DNA of 64,000 bases from Cyclobacteriaceae bacterium (lineage in GTDB: Bacteria > Bacteroidota > Bacteroidia > Cytophagales > Cyclobacteriaceae), in assembly GCA_030584025.1 (NCBI GenBank), contig CP129487.1:1178001-1242000 (forward strand), written 5' to 3'. Under the pieces are notes generated by a model that worked only from the letters and a program-made list of their open reading frames with translations, was not told the DNA's origin and ran no database searches. Shown here piece after piece: positions 22,630 to 30,200 of this stretch. A program made the position numbers and the translations under genes. Within the stretch, counting starts at the first letter, position 1; each line of letters opens with the position of its first letter.

Positions 22630-23709
22630 ATGATTCCCGTGACCAAGCCCTTTCTTCCCCCTAAAGAAGAATATGAAAAATACCTGGATGGAATTTGGCA
22701 GCGCAACTGGCTGACTAATAATGGTCCGCTGGTAAATGAGTTGGAGTTAAAACTAAAGGAATACCTGAAGGTTAATCACCTGCTTTTTTTAACGAATGGA
22801 ACAATAGCCATTCAGATTGCCATTAAAGCACTGGATTTAAAAGGTGAAATCATCACTACCCCCTTTTCCTATGTGGCCACTACTAGCAGCATAGTGTGGG
22901 AAGGCTGCAAGCCTGTGTTTGTTGATATAGATAAGAATTCACTCAACATCGATCCTAAAAAGGTTGAAGCGGCCATAACCGCCAACACTACGGCAATTCT
23001 GGCTACGCATGTTTATGGCAACCCATGTGACATTGACGCGCTGCAGGCCATTGCAACAAAGTATAACTTAAAAGTGATTTACGATGCGGCCCACGCGTTT
23101 GGCACGCTCTACAAGGGTAAGTCGGTTTTTGAATTTGGAGATGTCAGTACCGCGAGTTTCCATGCCACCAAGCTTTTTCATACCATCGAAGGAGGAGGGG
23201 TGGTTACGAATTCAGCGGAGTTGCTGAAGCGCATGGCCTACATGCGCAACTTCGGACACGATGGTCCTGAAAGATTTGCGGAGGTGGGCATTAACGGAAA
23301 GAATTCCGAGTACCATGCCGCTATGGGGCTGGTTAATCTTTCGCACATTGATGCTATTCGCCAGGCGCGAAAAGTACAAAGCGAATATTATGACAAGGTG
23401 CTGAAGAACCTGAAGTGTCAGAAGCCAACCATTACGAAGGAGGCTACGTTTAACTATGCATACTATGCGGTAGTGTTACCAACAGAGGAAATTGCCGTGC
23501 GGATGGTGGAGGAGTTAAATCGGAATTTGATTTACCCACGCAGGTACTTTTTCCCTTCACTTGATGAATTGCCGTATTTGGAAAGAGCGGAATTACCCAT
23601 AACCCGATCGGTTTGCAACCGGGTGTTGTGCCTGCCGCTATACCATACGCTTACCTTCGAGGAAATTGATTTTGTTGCACGCATCATGTTACGGGTTCAA
23701 AATAATTGA
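22630..23709 (+). CDS. DegT/DnrJ/EryC1/StrS family sugar aminotransferase
   Basis: 359 residues matching the PLP-dependent sugar aminotransferases. NGTIAIQIAIKAL binds the cofactor phosphate, YDAAHAFG holds the PLP-stacking Asp region, and SFHATKLFHTIEGGG carries the Schiff-base Lys, residue 181. These enzymes aminate keto-deoxy nucleotide sugars (for example at C3 or C4), usually before an N-acyltransferase acts. That partner is present: the next gene overlaps this stop by 4 bases and is a NeuD-like acyltransferase. The dehydratase that would supply the keto sugar is not in this window. Confidence 0.88.
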   Translation: MIPVTKPFLPPKEEYEKYLDGIWQRNWLTNNGPLVNELELKLKEYLKVNHLLFLTNGTIAIQIAIKALDLKGEIITTPFSYVATTSSIVWEGCKPVFVDIDKNSLNIDPKKVEAAITANTTAILATHVYGNPCDIDALQAIATKYNLKVIYDAAHAFGTLYKGKSVFEFGDVSTASFHATKLFHTIEGGGVVTNSAELLKRMAYMRNFGHDGPERFAEVGINGKNSEYHAAMGLVNLSHIDAIRQARKVQSEYYDKVLKNLKCQKPTITKEATFNYAYYAVVLPTEEIAVRMVEELNRNLIYPRRYFFPSLDELPYLERAELPITRSVCNRVLCLPLYHTLTFEEIDFVARIMLRVQNN

Positions 23710-24356
23710 TCGTGTTAGTAGCCGGAGCCAACAGACATGCCAAAGAAGTACTTGAATTGCTGTATGTGCAGAATCAACTGGATGATCTGCGATTTTTTGA
23801 TGATATTACTACGAATGGCCCTGACTTATTTTACGAACGATTTCCGATAGTTAAGCACGTAGATGATGCCCACACCATTTTCAAAACGGATAATCGGTTT
23901 GTTTTGGGATTGGGAGGTACAAAATCGAGGGCTTTGGTAGCAGAAAAATTATTGAAAGCAGGTGGAAGCCTTCATTCAGTTATTGCTGAATCTGCACGCA
24001 TAGGTCATTTTGCGATAACGGTGGGTAGGGGAGTGAACATTATGGAGTTTGTGCTAATCAGTAACAGTGTTGTTATCGGTGAGGGGAGTCTCATTAACGC
24101 ATTTTCGGCCATTCACCATGATGTTTCGGTAGGTTCCTACTGCGAAATTTCACCACGGGCAACATTACTAGGGGGTGCTTCAATAGGGAATTTCAGTAGT
24201 GTGGGTAGCGGAGCCATTGTTCTTCCTAACATACAGGTTGGAAGCCATGTGATTATTGGAGCGGGTAGTGTGGTAACGCATGATATTCCGGACAACTGTA
24301 CCGTAGTTGGGGTGCCTGGTAAAGTGATCAAAAAAGTCCTTCCAACCAATCCGTAG
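23706..24356 (+). CDS. NeuD/PglD-like sugar acetyltransferase
   Basis: 216 residues. The N-terminal half (VLVAGANRHAKEVLELL) is the Rossmann-like domain of the NeuD/PglD family. The C-terminal half is a left-handed beta-helix of hexapeptide repeats, for example IGHFAITVGRG, VVIGEGSLINAF, IGNFSSVGSGAIV and VIIGAGSVVTHDIP. Family members N- or O-acetylate amino sugars from acetyl-CoA. The likely start is a TTG at 23706 overlapping the aminotransferase stop (TTGA), which suggests translational coupling; a GTG at 23712 is the alternative. Confidence 0.82.
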   Translation: MIVLVAGANRHAKEVLELLYVQNQLDDLRFFDDITTNGPDLFYERFPIVKHVDDAHTIFKTDNRFVLGLGGTKSRALVAEKLLKAGGSLHSVIAESARIGHFAITVGRGVNIMEFVLISNSVVIGEGSLINAFSAIHHDVSVGSYCEISPRATLLGGASIGNFSSVGSGAIVLPNIQVGSHVIIGAGSVVTHDIPDNCTVVGVPGKVIKKVLPTNP

Positions 24357-24377
24357 AATTTACAATTTACAATTTAC
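24357..24377. repeat. three tandem AATTTAC units
   Basis: Three exact copies of the heptamer AATTTAC follow the acetyltransferase stop, with a fourth unit starting (AAT). A simple tandem repeat in a 73-base spacer; no function is visible. Confidence 0.8.
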
Positions 24378-24429
24378 AATGAGTGAGGCCCTTCATTGAA
24401 ACAAGATCAATAAATTTTTAATCGGTTAC

Positions 24430-25797
24430 ATGAAAAATTCAAAGAACATACTCTTATTCTTTATTGCTTTTCTTATTCTCCTGTGGAATCCATTAACGTT
24501 CTATATCTATTACTCAAGTTATAATATATACGAATCGAGGATATTACATGTAATTTTTTGGATGATCCCAATTCTTGGATTTTTAACTTTCTTCTATGTG
24601 AAAAGATTGAAAAGTATATCCGAGCGATTGGAGAACATCATTTTTAGCAGCTCCTTTATTGGAATAGCATTTGCCTTTCTGATATTCATTAATTTTTTAA
24701 TTGGATTGTTTGCCGGCTCAGACGATAAGGAAAATGAAGGTTTAATTTTTAAGCCTAATTCGGTAGCAGCTTATGCAACTGTTGAGTTTAATTACCGGGC
24801 GGAGATCAATGGTTTAGGGTTGCGCAACAGAGAGATTGAAATTAAAAAGGGTGAGGGTACGTATAGAATTTTGTGTTTTGGAGACAGTTGGACCTTTGGG
24901 TGGGGAGTTGACTTGGAATACAGTTGGCCCATGCAACTGGAGAATTATCTTAAAGAAAACGGATATACCAACGTTGAAGTTATTAACTGTGGACAAGGCG
25001 GTCAGTTTACATCAACGTATAAAGAATTTGTATCGAAGGCGGTGCCATTATTAAAACCCGATTTGGTTTTGGTTGGTGTACTTCAGCTTGACGATCTGGC
25101 ACAATTGTTTGAACATAAACTAACAGAATCCAAAGGAGATATTAGGAGTTCTAAGTATATGCTGAAGTCTTTTCTATCCGCCTCGTTCGGTAATTACCTT
25201 ACTTTGTTCAACAGAAATGGCGATCAAGTGGTGGATATCAAGGCTGAATGGGAGCACAGTAACAGGGGCTTGATTGACGACTTCAGCGGTCTTCGTCAGT
25301 TACGTTTCGGTACTTTATCAGATACTATTCAGACTTTATTCAGAACTGGAAATTTGAATCCAGGCTTATTAAATAACTATATCGATTTTCCTGATCGCGT
25401 AATTATTTTTAATAACCCTGATCATCCGGTAACGCAAGAGGCAATTCGGACTATGAGTTCTGATTTTGAAAAAATGAAGGAGGTATGTGCCTCAAATGAT
25501 GCGGAGTTAATGTTCATCAATCTGCCCATGAATTACTTCACGGGTCATATCGTTGAGAGAATGCCTTCTGATATACTGAATGATTATTTTATAGAAAATA
25601 ATCGAATTGATTCTATTTATTCATCCATTGCCAGCACTAATCAAATTCCGTATTTGGAACTGACATCCCATTTTAAAAGCCTTGCAGACAAAAGAAAATA
25701 CTTTTTTAAATTTGACGGACATCCAAATCAGGATGGATATCATGAAATAGCAGATCAGATAGGTATGTACCTGATCAATAATCAATACATCAAATAG
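24430..25797 (+). CDS. membrane-bound SGNH hydrolase family protein
   Basis: 455 residues. Residues 1-100 form three membrane segments. The soluble domain has block I LCFGDSWTFGWG with the nucleophile Ser, an Asn-containing VINCGQGGQ, and the C-terminal catalytic FDGHPNQDGYHEI with Asp and His. This is the SGNH/GDSL fold, similar in layout to polysaccharide O-acetylation or deacetylation proteins. It is the last gene of the plus-strand glycan run. Its substrate is unknown; an acyl group on the local glycan is the simplest guess. Confidence 0.72.
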   Translation: MKNSKNILLFFIAFLILLWNPLTFYIYYSSYNIYESRILHVIFWMIPILGFLTFFYVKRLKSISERLENIIFSSSFIGIAFAFLIFINFLIGLFAGSDDKENEGLIFKPNSVAAYATVEFNYRAEINGLGLRNREIEIKKGEGTYRILCFGDSWTFGWGVDLEYSWPMQLENYLKENGYTNVEVINCGQGGQFTSTYKEFVSKAVPLLKPDLVLVGVLQLDDLAQLFEHKLTESKGDIRSSKYMLKSFLSASFGNYLTLFNRNGDQVVDIKAEWEHSNRGLIDDFSGLRQLRFGTLSDTIQTLFRTGNLNPGLLNNYIDFPDRVIIFNNPDHPVTQEAIRTMSSDFEKMKEVCASNDAELMFINLPMNYFTGHIVERMPSDILNDYFIENNRIDSIYSSIASTNQIPYLELTSHFKSLADKRKYFFKFDGHPNQDGYHEIADQIGMYLINNQYIK

Positions 25798-25846
25798 TGT
25801 CTTACAAAGCTAAGGACAGAACATAACCGAATTCAGTTTAAATGGT

Positions 25847-27253
25847 TTATTCTTTTACATAGAGAATCCAGGCATCTCTAAAATAAAATCTGCTTTTGCT
25901 TCGATATTCATCCCTGATTCTCCTCGCTTCGTCCATAGTTGCAAATGTCCCCACGTGCACATAATTGTAATTTCGTAGAGCAGAGTATGTGACGGTAGCT
26001 GGGTAGCCATCAGCTTTTAGTTGAGATGCGTATTTATTTGCATTCGGACTATACTTAAATGTTCCAACAATCACATAATATCCAGGAGGCAGATCTGATT
26101 TTTCTTCTACCACTTTAGGCTCTTCTGTTTTGGGTTGTGGAGTAGCCCTAGGTTGTTCTGTAGGCACTTCTTGTTTAGGTTGTTCAATTGGAAGCTCTTG
26201 TTTAGGCTGTTCAACAGGAGTTTCCTGTTTTGGTTCTACTGCAACAGGCTCCTGTACATCCGGCTTTTCAGTTTTTTCAATTACTTCCTCCTGTTTGGCT
26301 GTTTCTTCTGTTGGTACCGATTCTGTAGTTTGGGTAGTTCGTGCTGGTCGACTTACCTGTTTTTTGCCCAGTCGAAGGCCTACGTGAAATTCGTGAGATC
26401 CGGTACCAAAGCCGTCTACTACATCGGGCGCAAATTCGTATGCATAGCTAACCCTTAGTTTCTCCTTAAGAAAGAATCCAAGAAAGGCGGCTGGTCCATA
26501 ATCTTGCCGGTAAGAACCACCTATCCATAACAGGTTATCAATCTTTATTACACCAAGTATTTCAAATTGATTTTCTTTTATTTCGTTTGTTCTGAATAAA
26601 AAGTAAGGTTCAAAAGCAAACCGGTCACTTAGTTTTAAATTGTAGCTAATGGAAGAGAAGGTATTTTTCAAGGCATCAAACTCAGGTGAATTGAAAGCAT
26701 CCTCTGAAATAACTTTGGTGGCAAATAAACTTGGTAATGCAAAACCTATTTTCAGATTATTAAATTGGTAGTGCATACCAAATTGTCCTACCAGATTCGA
26801 GGTATTTGAATTGGTCAGTGATGGATCGGTTGGATCGTCAACCCGGCTTAAGTCAACTTGGCTCATGGAATAACCTGTGGATAAACCAAAGCCGATTTTA
26901 TGGTTAACCTCAGTGCTACTACCTAAATAGATTTGGTATCCAAAAGATGCAAGAGCGGTATTGGTTTGAAGCACACCTGCTCTATCATTATTAACATTAA
27001 TACCCCATCCCATCTTATAATTAATGGGCATCTGTAGGTTCGCTGAAATTGTAGTAGGTGCCCCTTCAAATTGAGTCCATTGCTTACGGAAATTCAGGTT
27101 TAATTCACTGTACCCATTTGGAGCAATAAACGAAGGGTTTAGTAAATAGGGGTTAAGAAAGTAATGATTATAGTTCAGGTTTTGCTGAGCTTCAACACGG
27201 CTCGTAAAAGTCTGAAAAAGGATGAGAAGAATGAGGGGTCTTATAAATGTCAT
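25847..27253 (-). CDS. PorP/SprF-family outer membrane protein fused to a SPOR domain
   Basis: 468 residues. A signal peptide ends near residue 22 (VEAQQ). Residues 25-300 have the PorP/SprF signature NLNYNHYFLNPYLLNPSF and alternating beta strands (TIGR03519-like). Residues 310-390 are a Pro/Glu/Lys linker with repeats of EQPKQE. The last 75 residues form a SPOR domain (YYVIVGTFKYSPNANKYASQL to HVGTFATMDEARR), which typically binds denuded peptidoglycan. SprF-type proteins partner with type B T9SS cargo; the gene upstream, 7 bases away, encodes such a cargo. The SPOR fusion may tether the complex to the cell wall (inference). Confidence 0.85.
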   Translation of the reverse strand: MTFIRPLILLILFQTFTSRVEAQQNLNYNHYFLNPYLLNPSFIAPNGYSELNLNFRKQWTQFEGAPTTISANLQMPINYKMGWGINVNNDRAGVLQTNTALASFGYQIYLGSSTEVNHKIGFGLSTGYSMSQVDLSRVDDPTDPSLTNSNTSNLVGQFGMHYQFNNLKIGFALPSLFATKVISEDAFNSPEFDALKNTFSSISYNLKLSDRFAFEPYFLFRTNEIKENQFEILGVIKIDNLLWIGGSYRQDYGPAAFLGFFLKEKLRVSYAYEFAPDVVDGFGTGSHEFHVGLRLGKKQVSRPARTTQTTESVPTEETAKQEEVIEKTEKPDVQEPVAVEPKQETPVEQPKQELPIEQPKQEVPTEQPRATPQPKTEEPKVVEEKSDLPPGYYVIVGTFKYSPNANKYASQLKADGYPATVTYSALRNYNYVHVGTFATMDEARRIRDEYRSKSRFYFRDAWILYVKE

Positions 27254-27260
27254 GTCAGAT

Positions 27261-30200
27261 CTATCGGATTAAGGTCACTGATCCATTTATTGGTTTTTTA
27301 TCGGGGCAACGAATAACGTAAAAATAAACACCTTGTGGAAGCAATGACCCATTAAAAGTACCATTCCATTCAGAAGTATAGCCTTTTGCTGAATACACTT
27401 TTTGGCCTTGACGGTTAAATACCTCCACCGTACAATCGTCAATCAGATCAGCATTGGCAATTTTCCAAGTTTCGGTTTCAACTTCTCCCTTGCCATCTGG
27501 AGAAAACGTATTTCTTGGCTTTACTATCGGATCCTCTTCGCGTACCAAAAGATTTACTACATCGCTTGCTGATAAGCCTTCACCATCGGTAACGCTTACC
27601 GTAAATTGATACGATCCTGGTAGAAGATCAGTGAGATCAAGAAACAGGGTATCATTTGGGTCAATTGTTACCAAATCTCCAGCGGTTTGAGTCCACAGAT
27701 AAGAGGAAATTATTCCATCTGGATCAGAAGCATCGGCTGTAATTTTAATTGAGTTTTCCGGAAGTTGGATTGTACGATCCCCCCCAGCATCTACAACAGG
27801 AGGTAAATTTGATAGAGGTTCAGGGAAAACACTAACGGACACATTATCAGAATTTTCAAGTCCTTCATTATCAGTTGCTGTAAGTTGAAAAACATAGTTT
27901 CCCTCAACTAAATTACTCAATGACAAAGTTGTAGTTGTGTTACCGCTCATGGTTACTGCAGGTCCTGAAAGTTTTGTCCAAAGAACAGAGGCAACTGAGC
28001 CATCATCGGATGCTGATCCGGTTAATGTAGCTGTATTATTAGGTAAAACAACTGTCACGTTGTTACCAGCATCAACAGTTGGCGGAAGATTAGCTGTTGC
28101 TGGTAATACGGTAACTGTAACTTGCCCTGAACCCGTAGCACCAAGATTATCCGTTACGGTTAATCTGAATTCGTAAGTACCTTCCAGCATATTGGTAACT
28201 GTTAAAGATGCAGTTGTTTCGTTGGAAAGTGTAGAGGAGGGGCCGCTCAATTTTGTCCAACTATAAGCTTCAATTGTTCCATCAGGATCGCTTCCGCTTC
28301 CATTAAGAATTATACTATTTGTAGGGAGCTTTATTGTCTGATTTGATCCAGGATTTGCAAACGGTGGCTGGTTGACTGTCGCGGCATTTACAGTAACCTG
28401 GGCTTCATCAGAAGCTGTTGATCCATCATCGTCCGTTGCGGCTAATCTGAACCGATAAACACCTTCAACAAGATTATTTACGGTAAGCAACGTACTTGTG
28501 GTATTTACCAAGGCAGCAGCTGAAGGCCCACTAACTTGTGTCCACGCGCGACTAACTATTGTTCCATCCGGGTCGCTTGTGCTACCTGAAAGTTGGATTG
28601 TATTGATTGGAAGAAAAATTGTCCTGTCCGGTCCTGCACTAACAATTGGGGATTGATTTATCGTTGCAGGATTTACAGTAATTGTCATGTCATCACTTGC
28701 CAAAGCGCCATCATTGTCGGTTACAGATAACCTGAATACATAAATACCCTCAAGGAGATTTGAAACCGAGAGGGTTGGGTTATTTGCTCCGCTCATTGTA
28801 ACACTTGGTCCTGAAACTTTCTCCCATAAGTAAGAAGCAATAGAGCCATCAGCATCACTTCCTGAGCCGTTAATATTAGCACTGTTTGTAGGTAGTGTAA
28901 TAGTTAAATTTGGTCCAGCATTTGAAACTGGTAACTGGTTTGCAGTTGCTGCATTGACAGTAACTGTTACATCATCGTTGTTGGTTGCTCCTAAATCATC
29001 CGTTACCGTTAATCTGAAAACATATGCACCCTCAATCAAATCTGAAAGAGAGAGTGTGGCTGTTGTTTCATTGGTAAGTGTGGCTGTTGGGCCACTTAAT
29101 TTTAACCATTGATAAGAGGTAACAATTCCATCAGCATCGCTACCAGAACCAAAGATGGTTATGCTATTTGTAGGTAGCGTTATGATTTGATCGGCTCCGG
29201 CAAATGCCTGTGGTGGTTGATTAACAGCAGCAGGTAATACAGTTATTGTAGTTTCTGCAAAGGCGGTTAAACCAAGATTATCGGTTACCGTTAATCTAAA
29301 AACGTAAACTCCCTCTACCAAATTGCTTACGGAAGCAGTTGGAAAACTACCATTGGTAATGGTTGCTGTTGGACCGCTCATCTTTGTCCATAAATATGAG
29401 GCGATGGTGCCATCCGGATCTGATCCGGAACCTACCAGATTTGTTGAATTAACAGGAAGTGTCAAGGTTTGATTTGTTCCTGCGTTAGGCACTGGAGGCT
29501 GGTTAGTCGCTGCAGGATTAACAGTTAATGTTACATTGCTGGATCCTGTTGCACCATTGTTATCCGTAACCGTTAAACGAAAAATGTAAGTTCCTTCCGA
29601 TGATACTTGTACCGTAAGGGTAGGGGTATTTGCATTTGAGAGTGTGGCTGCCAATCCGCTGATTTGTACCCAGGCATAACTTACGATTGTTCCATCCGGG
29701 TCTGTTCCTGAGCCTGTAAAGTTGGTTGAATTGGTAGGTAGGGTTATAGATTTATTTGGTCCCGCATTTGCAACAGGTGATTGATTTGTTGCGGCTTGTA
29801 CCACAACATCGACTTCATCAAAGGCGGTTGCTCCATCATTATCGGTAACGGTAATCCGAAATGTATAGGTACCCTGAATCAGGTTGCTTGCTGTTAAAGA
29901 GGTAGTCGTGGCGCCACTTAACGTTGGGCTTGCAGGACCAGAAACATAAATCCATAGATAAGAATTTACTGTTCCATCCGCATCAGATGCTACAGCGGTA
30001 AGATTAACTGTTGATGTAGGTAATGTAATGACTTGGTCTGCAGGTGCATTAACAACAGGTGGTTGGTTAGCCGCAAAAATGACTACACTAATGTCATCAC
30101 TTGCAGTGGCGCCTAAATTATCGGTTACAGTAATGCGAAATACATACGTTCCCTCCTGTAAATCGTTGATTAGGAAATTAGCAGTAGTATTTCCGGTACC

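Noticed and set aside
26130..26458. Cys/Gly-rich or Phe-rich small proteins on the plus strand
   Set aside because: They are the antisense of the Pro/Glu/Lys repeat linker of the PorP-SPOR protein. The apparent CLGCS repeats mirror the EQPKQE codons.
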